A stretch of DNA of 64,000 nucleotides from NCBI RefSeq assembly GCF_009938165.1, contig NZ_AP019649.1, positions 868,001-932,000 on the forward strand, in the 5' to 3' direction. The notes under the pieces were generated by a model. That model had not been told where the DNA came from and did no database searches. It worked only from the letters and a program-made list of their open reading frames with translations. The DNA comes from Vibrio taketomensis. GTDB taxonomy: Bacteria; Pseudomonadota; Gammaproteobacteria; Enterobacterales; Vibrionaceae. Shown in pieces: positions 23,628-32,298 of this stretch. How positions within the stretch are numbered: the first letter of the stretch is position 1; the number at the start of each line of letters is the position of its first letter. The translations under genes and the position numbers were made by a program.

Positions 23628-24524
23628 ATGAAAACTAAATTCGCTTTATCGATCGCTGCGCTAATGGGCCTTGTAAGTAATGGCGCAATGGCACAAGAGC
23701 TTCATGTGTTAACCAGTATTAAACCGATTCAAATGATCACTGAAGAGATCATGCTAGGTGCAGGGAGTCCGGATGTATTACTCCAATCGAATGCTTCTCC
23801 TCATGATTACGCGCTCAAACCTTCAGATGTTAAGAAAATCAATCAAGCCGATTTAGTTATTTGGTTTGGTGAAGGACTTGAGCCATTTTTAGGCGGTGTG
23901 CTGGAAGAGAAAGAGTCGGCATTTGAGCTTGCCGATGTGCCGAATGTGTCATTACGTGAATACAGTCATGAGGGGCATGATCATGACCACGATGGTCACA
24001 ATCATGGTCTTTATGATCCGCATTTCTGGCTTGGTTACCAACCAACGCTGCAAATGGCGAAGGCAATTTCAGATAAATTGATTTCACTTGATGCTGCGCA
24101 CGCGGATGTGTATCAGGCTAACTACCAAAAATTTGCACAAACATACGCTGATAAACATAAGCAATTGAAGGCGTTGCTAGAGCCAGTGAAGCAAAATGGT
24201 TACTTTGTTTTCCATGACGCTTATGGGTATTTTGAGCAAGATTACCAATTAAATAACCTGGGTCATTTCACGGTATCACCAGAGCGCAAACCGGGCGCAA
24301 AAACCCTGATCAAAATTCGTAATCAGCTAAGAAGCAATGATGCAAAATGTGTGTTTTCAGAACCTCAGTATACGCCAGCAGTAATCGAGACCGTAATGCG
24401 TGGCAGTGAAGCTAAGAAAGGCGTTCTTGACCCAGTCGCATCAACAATCGATGTGAAACCGGGTAGCTATTTTGAATTTATTGATCAAATTGCAAATAGT
24501 TTCGTGGTTTGTTTGAGTGAATGA
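23628..24524 (+). CDS. znuA: periplasmic zinc-binding protein ZnuA
   Basis: ZnuA captures zinc in the periplasm and delivers it to ZnuBC. The 298 residues start with a signal peptide cleaved near AMA-QE. The family's histidine/aspartate-rich loop (HEGHDHDHDGHNHG, about residues 115-128) is followed by the metal-site DPHFWLG. Further ligand positions are seen in the QSNASPHDYALKPSD and VFHDAYGYF segments. It is divergent from znuCB with a shared Zur box. Confidence 0.96.
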   Translation: MKTKFALSIAALMGLVSNGAMAQELHVLTSIKPIQMITEEIMLGAGSPDVLLQSNASPHDYALKPSDVKKINQADLVIWFGEGLEPFLGGVLEEKESAFELADVPNVSLREYSHEGHDHDHDGHNHGLYDPHFWLGYQPTLQMAKAISDKLISLDAAHADVYQANYQKFAQTYADKHKQLKALLEPVKQNGYFVFHDAYGYFEQDYQLNNLGHFTVSPERKPGAKTLIKIRNQLRSNDAKCVFSEPQYTPAVIETVMRGSEAKKGVLDPVASTIDVKPGSYFEFIDQIANSFVVCLSE

Positions 24525-24639
24525 CACAACACTTTGAGTATTTATTCTAAGTAAAATCCCTGTTTTGGTATTCAACTCGGTGGTTATCAAATAGAATGGC
24601 TGGTTAGAGCAGTTTGGCACAAGGAGACCAAGCTGCATA

Positions 24640-27600
24640 ATGAGCCATTTAGGGATTACACCAGTGAAACATGCCTGTTGGGCTGCGTTACTCTATTTTG
24701 TTTCGCATATTACGTTAGCACTCGATTCTTCACCGTCGGTCTTTTATCCATTACCGACAGAGAGTCAAGGGCGCGTGTTTGCTGCAAATCAGCTGTTTTC
24801 TGCGACCAATGGCGGTTTGTGGATACACGATGTAAAAGGGAAACTCCTTTTCTTCGATGGGCAAACAGTGTCACCGAAATGGGGTTCTGCTCTTCCTTAC
24901 TCCTCAGAACATTTGGTTGTGGTCGACGACCATTTTTGGACTTATCAAGATAATAAAGTTTATCGCTCTGCAGCTAACCAACAAAGGGTGGTGGCGTTTG
25001 AGCTTCCTCCCGGAACAGAAGTGACAAAACTTGGCGCGTCGAATGGTTACATTTGGCTTACCGATGAAGCTCACTTTCATACTTACCGTATTGCTGATGG
25101 CGTTCTAGCGACCTACTCGATTAAAGAGCTATACCATTTTAGCAGTTTAAATACTTTGGCAATTAATGATGCGCTGCTGATCAGAAAGCGTTGGGTATTA
25201 GCGACCAACGTCGGCGTGTTTGTCTCTGAAGGCGAAAAATTTCATCATGTAGCCCGTTCAAAAGACAGCCCGATAGATAAGCTCTATTTTTCCACTAGTC
25301 GTCGAGAGTTGGTTATGGGGGCAGCCAAAGGGACCATCGTTTACGATCTTTATGATACCAGCAAAGCCAAATACATCATTCCGACTCCTAACGTTACGAC
25401 TATTAATGAAACGACGCAGTCCTATTGGATTGGTACGCAAAACGGCTTATATGTCTATTCATTCATCACCGGAAAAATTGAAAAATTTACCGGCGAACAA
25501 GATGCAGGCTTCGCTTTAGCTGGAAAAAAAATCAACGCATTAGTCAACGATAACAGCAGTGGTATGTGGGTAGCGACCAATAAAGATATCCACTATTTCT
25601 CTCTTTTTGGTGACAAATTCGAACGTTATTCCAGCCAAATGCTTGGGTTGCAAAATCACCATGCCAATGTCAGTAACCTTATCGCTATGGAAAGCAAACG
25701 AGGTTATTGGATGCTGAGAAATGATGGCGTATACAGTCTAATAAGAGAGAGGCCGACACCTAAACTGCGTGTATTCGCCGGGCGAGTGAACAACCTAGCC
25801 GAGTCTAAAGGTGTTTTGTGGCTGGCAACCAATCAAGGATTGATTGGAATTAATGCAAAATCGGGTGAACGACAGAAGCATATTCAGATACCTGAGGCAT
25901 TAAAAAACACCCCGATTACGCAACTTGCTTTTGATTCTAAGGGCATACTGTGGATTGCCAGTGACGCATTTGTATGGAGTTTTGATGTTGAGAGCGGAGA
26001 GTTAAGAACCATTGCTGAGCAATGGATGTCTTCAAACTATGCGGAAGGTAGTTTGAAGAACATGATGATCTCAAGGGCTGATAAAGTGCTACTTGGCACT
26101 GACCATGGCGTGTATTTACTCAAAGATAAACAGCTGAAATTCATCGCGACAACCGCAAAGTTCGGTGCAGTGCGAAATATGATCGAAGGAAGAGATCATC
26201 ATATTTGGGTGGCGAGCAATTATGGGGTCAATATTTTTGATACCAACACGGAGGCGTTGTTAGCACTGCCATTAGTGGATGAGCACGTTGCTCCACAATG
26301 TATCGTGAACAATGCCACCGGGTCTTGGCTAACGTCTTCAGCAGGCTTAAGTCATTACACATTAGATGGGCAGTTGGTTGGGCATTATGGGCAACCTTTT
26401 GGGCTCATTAATAATGAATTTCAAAATGGTTTTTGTTTAACCAGCGCCACTGATGAAAATACGCTCTTGCTGGGGTCTTGGCATAGTCTAATCAGTCTAA
26501 ATAGCCGTGATTTAGCGGTCAGTTCATTGCCAGAAGCCAATGTCTTATTCTCTCAAGTGAAAATTAACCAAAAGCTGATTGGTTTTGGATCGGTAGACGA
26601 ATCAAAGTTGAATGCGCCTTACGGAGAGACAATAACGGTTCAAATGGGCATTATGCCGAGCCTGAGTGGTTCATCACTAGAGTTTAAACTTGATAATGAC
26701 AAGGTATGGACACCTTTAGAGGGCTATCAAATTGTCATGGAGGGTTTAATGCCTGGCACGTACACCCTATCAGTACGGCCTGTTGTTAACGGGATTGAAA
26801 AGGGTGGGATAAAAACGCTCACATTTACCGTTACCGAACCTTGGTATCTTACGGCATTGGCATTTGCTACCTATGCGACGGTTGGTTTACTGCTTTTATT
26901 TGGCTTAGTTTATTGGCGTTCACGAATGATGAGCAATGCCAACAGAAAATTAAAAGCTCAGGTGGCGCTGAAAACAAACCAGTTGCGTCATCAAAGCCGC
27001 GTGTTACTGAGCAATAACCATCAATTACGCAAGCAAATGCAAGTGAGACGACTGATTTTTAGTCAAGCGATTCAATGTTTTAGAGAGCGGTTAACCGTTG
27101 CAGAACAGACGTTGGCGCAAGCTGGAGAGATAGGTAAAAATCAAGTTATTGATCAAATTGCTTCAGAGCTTGAGCTGCTACTTAACATGCGTGAAGCCCA
27201 AGGTAATGCCTCGCCTGTTTATAATATGTCGATGATTTTGAATTCAACACTGGATGGTTGGAAAGAAGAGTTTGCGAGAGCGGGTTTGGCCGTTGAGCAG
27301 CGAAATAAAGAGAGTAAGGATATTTATGCTTTGCTGAATTACTTTAATCTCGATGTATTACTCAATTTGGTCTTTGACAGTTTAGTTAAGCGCTGTGAAC
27401 GCAATCAAACGGCTTATATTGAGCTTTACAGTGTGGACGAAAAAGTGGTTGTTCAAATATCGGATCTGGGTTCGCCCATTGATCTGGATGGTGAGGGAAG
27501 CTGGCAAGAAATAGCGAAATTGATTGAAATTAGTGGTGGCATACTCACAGTGAATATGAGCACTGAACAAAATACCGTGGTCATGAGTTGGAATGAAAGC

Positions 27601-27999
27601 CAAGCATTTGATGAACACTCAGTGATCGAATTTGATCGAATATCGCTAAAATCGACCAGCATGGATATTGCCGATCCATTCGTAGACCGATTGGAGGAGC
27701 TAGTATTAGAGCATTATACCGACCCTGATTTTAGTACATCAACAGCAGCTAAAATGCTGTATGTTTCAGAGCGTAGCTTACAACGTCGATTTAAAGCTGC
27801 CACACAAAGAACATTTTCTGACTATTTAGCTGAGGTAAGGTTGGATAACGCCTGCCGCCAGCTGCTTGCGGGCGGTAAAGTCGCGGATATTGCTTTTAGC
27901 TGTGGTTTTAACGACGCCTCATATTTTAGCCAAAGATTTAAGCATCGTTTTGGTGTATCCCCAACCCAGTTTATCGAACAGAGTGTAGAAGCGATATAA
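24640..27999 (+). CDS. membrane one-component regulator: periplasmic propeller, degenerate kinase-like region, AraC domain
   Basis: An 1119-residue protein laid out like Bacteroides hybrid two-component systems but missing parts of them. It has a signal anchor (about 9-28), then about 600 periplasmic residues with Reg_prop-type propeller strands (KGVLWLATNQGLIGI, KGILWIASDAFVWSF, HHIWVASNYGVNIFD). A Y_Y_Y-like beta-sandwich (about 650-730) and a membrane segment (about 735-757) follow. A coiled coil leads into a region resembling a histidine kinase, with no phospho-accepting histidine and a degraded nucleotide pocket (VQISDLGSPID). The C-terminus is an AraC-type DNA-binding domain (about 1010-1115). 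No receiver domain is present. AAGGAG lies 13 bases before the ATG. Ligand and targets are unknown; the neighbours are zinc and ferrous iron uptake operons. Confidence 0.82.
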   Translation: MSHLGITPVKHACWAALLYFVSHITLALDSSPSVFYPLPTESQGRVFAANQLFSATNGGLWIHDVKGKLLFFDGQTVSPKWGSALPYSSEHLVVVDDHFWTYQDNKVYRSAANQQRVVAFELPPGTEVTKLGASNGYIWLTDEAHFHTYRIADGVLATYSIKELYHFSSLNTLAINDALLIRKRWVLATNVGVFVSEGEKFHHVARSKDSPIDKLYFSTSRRELVMGAAKGTIVYDLYDTSKAKYIIPTPNVTTINETTQSYWIGTQNGLYVYSFITGKIEKFTGEQDAGFALAGKKINALVNDNSSGMWVATNKDIHYFSLFGDKFERYSSQMLGLQNHHANVSNLIAMESKRGYWMLRNDGVYSLIRERPTPKLRVFAGRVNNLAESKGVLWLATNQGLIGINAKSGERQKHIQIPEALKNTPITQLAFDSKGILWIASDAFVWSFDVESGELRTIAEQWMSSNYAEGSLKNMMISRADKVLLGTDHGVYLLKDKQLKFIATTAKFGAVRNMIEGRDHHIWVASNYGVNIFDTNTEALLALPLVDEHVAPQCIVNNATGSWLTSSAGLSHYTLDGQLVGHYGQPFGLINNEFQNGFCLTSATDENTLLLGSWHSLISLNSRDLAVSSLPEANVLFSQVKINQKLIGFGSVDESKLNAPYGETITVQMGIMPSLSGSSLEFKLDNDKVWTPLEGYQIVMEGLMPGTYTLSVRPVVNGIEKGGIKTLTFTVTEPWYLTALAFATYATVGLLLLFGLVYWRSRMMSNANRKLKAQVALKTNQLRHQSRVLLSNNHQLRKQMQVRRLIFSQAIQCFRERLTVAEQTLAQAGEIGKNQVIDQIASELELLLNMREAQGNASPVYNMSMILNSTLDGWKEEFARAGLAVEQRNKESKDIYALLNYFNLDVLLNLVFDSLVKRCERNQTAYIELYSVDEKVVVQISDLGSPIDLDGEGSWQEIAKLIEISGGILTVNMSTEQNTVVMSWNESQAFDEHSVIEFDRISLKSTSMDIADPFVDRLEELVLEHYTDPDFSTSTAAKMLYVSERSLQRRFKAATQRTFSDYLAEVRLDNACRQLLAGGKVADIAFSCGFNDASYFSQRFKHRFGVSPTQFIEQSVEAI

Positions 28000-28380
28000 A
28001 GCGCGCTGGACGCTTCGTTTAGCCAGTACCATCCCGGTTTCCATCCCTCCCATTAAGTACGTAGTTAGCTCTCGTCGTCGTGTATTCGTAGTGAATCAAT
28101 CTTATTTAGCAACTAAAACTTAGTTAAATAATTGATATTTAATGAATTTAATATTCTGTGTGTTGTTGGTTTTCTGCTGCAATAGAGAGGATCGTATTTG
28201 AATCAATACCAGTGATAACTTCTTGATGAGCAATGTGTAGATGTTATTCGCTAATCAGTTGAAAGCTGTATCGTGATTTATTGGGATTTATGCCTTGCTA
28301 TGGGATACAAAGTGTTTGTTTAAGCTATTGAAGTGTAAAGGTTTGGTGTGATTTTGGCATGAAAGGGTAAGAAAAAAATA

Positions 28381-28464
28381 TCGTGGTATAGCCGGGGGGA
28401 CTATACCACGGGTGTCAATGACACCTTCGCTTGCTGCCGGAGTGGTGCGTTGCACCACCTCTGG
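28381..28464. other. triple-hairpin element of unknown identity
   Basis: Three consecutive inverted repeats are present. CGTGGTATAG (28382-28391) pairs perfectly with CTATACCACG (28401-28410) around a G-rich loop. GGTGTCA (28411-28417) pairs with TGACACC (28419-28425). CCGGAG-TGGTGC (28437-28448) pairs with GCACCA-CTCTGG (28452-28464) with one bulged C. No T-run follows, so it is not an intrinsic terminator. It could be a structured RNA or a remnant of a small mobile element. Confidence 0.6.
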
Positions 28465-28661
28465 AATTCTTTGTCATAAGGTTGTTTAACCCGACGGAAA
28501 CCACTATAAACCACTCTACTTATTTTACTTATAAAATTAACGCCAACATGATATAAGAATTGCGACATTTAATTAAGTCATTGTTTTGTATTGCTTTTAA
28601 TATAAAAACTTATCACGTCATGTGTTTATAAGTATTTATGTAAATAATAGGGCGGCAATTT

Positions 28662-28705
28662 ATTGACGTATTTGACGTGTTGCAATTGACAAAAATGACG
28701 TGTTT
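28662..28705 (+). repeat. two 21-base direct repeats upstream of feoA
   Basis: ATTGACGTATTTGACGTGTTG (28662-28682) and ATTGACAAAAATGACGTGTT (from 28685) are spaced 23 bases start to start, about two helical turns. The TGACGT core occurs three times, and once inverted near 28615. They lie about 140-180 bases before feoA and may be operator sites for an activator. Confidence 0.55.
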
Positions 28706-28843
28706 TGGCGACTATTATTTGTTGCCAACAAAAACGTAAAGTTTGATTTCAGGCAAGATAGTTATTGTCTTCTTCAGTTACTATTTGGAACATAAATAAA
28801 ATAACTCTCATTACCAACTTGCCAGAAAAATTAGGTATTCGCT

Positions 28844-29071
28844 ATGCAATTGTCAAAATTAAGCCAAGGACAAAAGGCCACTATTGTCGGCTTTTCTGAG
28901 CTTTCTAATGACGTACGAAAAAAACTGATGATTATGGGTCTACTACCAAATACAGAAGTAAAGCTCATCCGTTTTGCGCCAATGGGTGATCCGTTACAAG
29001 TAGAAGTCCGAGGTGTATCAGTTGCACTGCGAACCAATATTGCCGATGCAATTTTAGTGGAGGCGAAATAA
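28844..29071 (+). CDS. feoA: ferrous iron transport protein FeoA
   Basis: A 75-residue cytoplasmic SH3-like protein of the Feo system, thought to modulate FeoB activity. It has typical N-terminal MQLSKLSQGQKATIVGFS and central KKLMIMGLLPNTEVKLIRFAPMGD segments. Its stop codon overlaps the feoB start by one base, so the two are translationally coupled. Confidence 0.95.
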   Translation: MQLSKLSQGQKATIVGFSELSNDVRKKLMIMGLLPNTEVKLIRFAPMGDPLQVEVRGVSVALRTNIADAILVEAK

Positions 29072-31344
29072 TGCAATACCAAATTCTTACTGTTGGTAAT
29101 CCAAACAGCGGCAAAACAACACTGTTCAACGGATTAACAGGCGCCAAACAACAAGTAGGTAACTGGGTTGGTGTGACGGTCGAAAAGAAAACCGGTAATT
29201 ATGCACATTCAGGTGATGATTTCTTGTTGACCGATCTACCTGGCATTTATGCATTAGACAGCGGTAACGATACTAATAGTATCGACGAGTCTATTGCTTC
29301 TCGCGCAGTACTTACTCATCCTGCAGATTTGATTATTAACGTTGTTGATGCGACATGTCTGGAGCGCAGCCTCTATATGACGTTGCAACTGCGTGAGTTA
29401 GGCCGCCCAATGGTGGTGGTTCTGAACAAAATGGACGCACTAAAACGCGAGCGTCAAGTTATTGATACCAAGCGTTTAGAGAAATGGTTAGGTTGTCCGG
29501 TTTTAGCTATTTCGGCGAACAATAAAGCTGCAATCTCTGAATTTAAAGAACGTTTACATAAACTTGTGGTGCAAGGCGTAACGCTCGACGCGATGCAGTT
29601 ACAATACTGCTCGGAGTTTGAAAGTGCATTAGACAACCTAGAGAACATCTTTGTTGGTCAGCAATCCGCATCTCGTGCCCTAGCTATTCGCGCATTAGAA
29701 CAAGATGTGCTGGTGTTAAATTCGTTAAAATCGGAACAGCGTGATGTGGTATATAAGCAACTTGCTGATCTTGATATGGATATTGACCTGCATGTTGCCG
29801 ATACTAAGTACACGTTATTGCATGAACAATGTAAAAAAGTGCGCCGTAGTGAAGGCAAACTGAGTCACAGCTTTACTGAAAAGTTAGACCGAGTGATCCT
29901 CAATAAATGGATTGGCGTGCCATTCTTCTTTGTTGTGATGTACTTGATGTTTATGTTCTCGATTAATATCGGTGGTGCCTTTATCGATTTCTTTGATATT
30001 GGTGTTGGTGCGTTGCTGGTTGATGGCGGGCACTACCTACTGGATGCACATTTACCTGTTTGGCTCGTCACTTTATTGGCTGATGGTATTGGTGGTGGTA
30101 TTCAGACTGTTGCTACTTTTATCCCAGTGATTGCTTGCTTGTATTTGTTCCTTGCTGTGCTGGAGAGCTCGGGCTATATGTCTCGTGCGGCTTTTGTTCT
30201 CGATAAAGTGATGCAAAAAATAGGTTTGCCAGGTAAAGCTTTTGTTCCATTGGTGCTGGGCTTTGGTTGTAACGTACCTTCTATTATGGCAACACGTACG
30301 CTTGACCAAGAGCGTGAGCGTAAACTTGCCGCATCAATGGCTCCATTTATGTCATGTGGTGCACGTCTCCCTGTCTACGCGTTATTCGCTGCAGCCTTCT
30401 TCCCAGAGAGCGGGCAAAACGTTGTGTTTGCTTTGTACCTATTGGGTATTGTGGCGGCGGTATTTACGGGGCTGGTGCTGAAAAAGACGTTGTATCCAGG
30501 TTCAAGCGATAGCCTGATCATGGAAATGCCGGATTACGAACTGCCAACGATGCAAAACGTATTAATCAAAACGTGGCAAAAGCTAAAACGTTTCGTGTTG
30601 GGTGCGGGCAAAACCATCGTGATGGTTGTGACGATTCTCAGCTTCTTGAATTCAATGGGTACTGATGGCTCTTTTGGTAATCAGGATTCAGAGAACTCTG
30701 TGCTGTCTAAAGCCTCTCAATTGGTCACCCCAGTGTTTGCCCCTATCGGCGTTAACAGCGATAACTGGCAAGCAACTGTGGGTATTATTACCGGTATTTT
30801 TGCCAAAGAAGCAGTCGTAGGTACACTAAATAGCCTTTACTCACCAGCTGAAGAGGGTGATGCGCAATACGATTTAGCGGCAAGTCTAAAAGAGGCCGTG
30901 TTAACCATCCCGGATAACCTTGCAGGCTTAAACTACACGGATCCACTAGGGGTCGAAGTCGGTGATTTGACTGATAAATCAGCGGTTGCGGAAGAGCAAG
31001 CGGTTGATGCGACTATTTTTGGTAACCTCAAGTCGCACTTTGTAACTGGCAATGCCGCGTTTGCTTATTTGATCTTTATTTTGCTCTATACACCATGTGT
31101 TGCCGCGATGGGAGCGTATGTTCGAGAGTTTGGCCAAAAGTATGCTCGCTTTATTGCGGTTTGGACCATGGGCCTCGCATACGGCAGTGCGACGTTATAC
31201 TATCAAGCGACTCACTTTGTTGACCATCCAGTGATGAGTGCGACTTGGATCATTGGTATCGTTATCGCTGCGCTTGCTGTTTATCGTTCATTGAAAATTG
31301 CCGGTAAAAAGCAGAAAAAAGCACTGGAGGTACAAATCGCATGA
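29071..31344 (+). CDS. feoB: ferrous iron transporter FeoB
   Basis: FeoB is the inner-membrane permease for Fe2+. The 757 residues begin with a G-protein domain showing G1 GNPNSGKTTLFNGLTG, G3 DLPGIYAL and G4 NKMD. A helical regulatory region (about 170-270) follows, then a polytopic membrane part with two Gate motifs, including GFGCNVPSIMATRTL. V. cholerae FeoB, FeoA and FeoC work as a complex; the same operon is present here, with feoC overlapping by four bases. Confidence 0.97.
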   Translation: MQYQILTVGNPNSGKTTLFNGLTGAKQQVGNWVGVTVEKKTGNYAHSGDDFLLTDLPGIYALDSGNDTNSIDESIASRAVLTHPADLIINVVDATCLERSLYMTLQLRELGRPMVVVLNKMDALKRERQVIDTKRLEKWLGCPVLAISANNKAAISEFKERLHKLVVQGVTLDAMQLQYCSEFESALDNLENIFVGQQSASRALAIRALEQDVLVLNSLKSEQRDVVYKQLADLDMDIDLHVADTKYTLLHEQCKKVRRSEGKLSHSFTEKLDRVILNKWIGVPFFFVVMYLMFMFSINIGGAFIDFFDIGVGALLVDGGHYLLDAHLPVWLVTLLADGIGGGIQTVATFIPVIACLYLFLAVLESSGYMSRAAFVLDKVMQKIGLPGKAFVPLVLGFGCNVPSIMATRTLDQERERKLAASMAPFMSCGARLPVYALFAAAFFPESGQNVVFALYLLGIVAAVFTGLVLKKTLYPGSSDSLIMEMPDYELPTMQNVLIKTWQKLKRFVLGAGKTIVMVVTILSFLNSMGTDGSFGNQDSENSVLSKASQLVTPVFAPIGVNSDNWQATVGIITGIFAKEAVVGTLNSLYSPAEEGDAQYDLAASLKEAVLTIPDNLAGLNYTDPLGVEVGDLTDKSAVAEEQAVDATIFGNLKSHFVTGNAAFAYLIFILLYTPCVAAMGAYVREFGQKYARFIAVWTMGLAYGSATLYYQATHFVDHPVMSATWIIGIVIAALAVYRSLKIAGKKQKKALEVQIA

Positions 31345-31571
31345 TTTTGATCGAACTCAAAGCGTATATAGAAGCTCAGGGCAGTGCCTCTCGGACGGAA
31401 CTGGCAAAGAAATTTGCTTTAAGTGAAGATGGGGTTGATGCCATGCTCGCAGTTTGGATCAAAAAGGGAGTGTTATCTCGTATGATTGATACCAATAAAG
31501 CGGATAAAATTACTCGAGTTCGCTACTCCGTCAATCAAGCCGATAGTTTGTCGCTGACGGTGACGATGTAG
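31341..31571 (+). CDS. feoC: FeoC-like winged-helix protein
   Basis: A 76-residue winged-helix protein (SRTELAKKFALSEDGVDAM as the helix-turn-helix) closing the feo operon. Enterobacterial FeoC has four cysteines that bind an iron-sulfur cluster; this protein contains no cysteine, as in other vibrios, so it cannot act as a cluster sensor in that way. It probably works as a structural partner of FeoB. Confidence 0.92.
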   Translation: MILIELKAYIEAQGSASRTELAKKFALSEDGVDAMLAVWIKKGVLSRMIDTNKADKITRVRYSVNQADSLSLTVTM

Positions 31572-31587
31572 CGAGCAATAGTTAAAA

Positions 31588-31616
31588 AAAGCCACTTCAA
31601 ACGAAGTGGCTTTTTT
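31588..31616. terminator. bidirectional terminator feoC / HIT gene
   Basis: The stem AAAGCCACTTC / GAAGTGGCTTT with loop AAAC has T-runs on both sides between convergent genes. Confidence 0.92.
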
Positions 31617-31620
31617 GTAT

Positions 31621-32049
31621 TTAAGATTTAGTAAACAGACTACTTAAGCCCAATACATTTCTAATTCGAGTTGCGACCGCTTGCTGATCTTCTTCACTAC
31701 GATATTCACCCTTGGTATTACCCCATAGCGGACCAGGCCATGCGAGATCGGTAGTGAAACGCGCGATGTGATGAATATGCAGTTGTGGCACCATATTACC
31801 AAGAGCGCCGAAATTGAGTTTGTCTGGCTGGAATGTCGCTTCTAATGCCTGGCTCACCGCTTGCGATTCCAACAAAAATTGCTGTTGTTCTTGCATTGGC
31901 AAATGATGCAATTCTTTTAGATTTTCGCGTTTAGGTACCAAAATAACCCAAGGCACAGAATCATCTTTGTGCAGTAACGCTACGCAAAGCGGGAAATGAC
32001 CAAGTACCGTAGTGTCCTTAGCCAGTTGAGGGTGCAGTTCAAAGCTCAT
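31621..32049 (-). CDS. HIT domain protein
   Basis: A 142-residue histidine-triad family protein, probably a nucleotide hydrolase or transferase acting on dinucleotide polyphosphates. The frame is open to 32118, but the ATG at 32049 (MSFELHPQLAKDTTVLG) fits the family. A VPQLHIHHIARF segment carries the histidine motif, preceded by the conserved ILVPKRENLKELHHL region. The substrate is not known. It has its own promoter region downstream of argS. Confidence 0.88.
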   Translation of the reverse strand: MSFELHPQLAKDTTVLGHFPLCVALLHKDDSVPWVILVPKRENLKELHHLPMQEQQQFLLESQAVSQALEATFQPDKLNFGALGNMVPQLHIHHIARFTTDLAWPGPLWGNTKGEYRSEEDQQAVATRIRNVLGLSSLFTKS

Positions 32050-32198
32050 TGTTATTCTCGTTGGTTTGAAGTTTTGATGATTATAACGTAGAAGGGGAGA
32101 GATGTGAGCGGAGAACAAGAAGTGGGAGGCGAGATATGAGAACGCTATGCTCGAGATACACTCAATTCTTTACGCCCAATTCTATATTCTTCAACGAC

Positions 32199-32230
32199 AA
32201 AAAAACCGACGTTTTCACGTCGGTTTTTTC
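32199..32230 (-). terminator. terminator after argS
   Basis: AAAAAACCGACGT / ACGTCGGTTTTTT with loop TTTC lies about 70 bases past the argS stop. Confidence 0.88.
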
Positions 32231-32298
32231 TAGTCAGCAATGACTTCCAATTCTCGAAGCGCTGCGTTTTGAAGCGTGACGCTCTCAAATCTTGCAGT

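Larger units (their letters stand above)
28000..28843. other. 844-base intergenic region between the AraC-type regulator and feoA
   Basis: No convincing coding frame was seen. The first 380 bases show nothing distinctive. Positions 28381-28464 hold three strong hairpins, and 28662-28705 holds two long direct repeats. An AT-rich sequence weakly resembling a Fur box (AATAAAATAACTCTCATTA, 28795-28813) lies about 30 bases before feoA. The feo promoter is presumably in the last 200 bases. Confidence 0.7.

Noticed and set aside
28381..28464. Rho-independent terminator of the AraC-type regulator
   Set aside because: Three stems without any T-run, and about 380 bases past the gene end.
28381..28490. 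Integron attC site or IS remnant
   Set aside because: No convincing attC core sites, no integron cassette context, no transposase fragment and no target duplication seen.
28795..28813. Fur box before feoA
   Set aside because: Similarity to the Fur consensus is too low to call; mentioned only as a weak resemblance.
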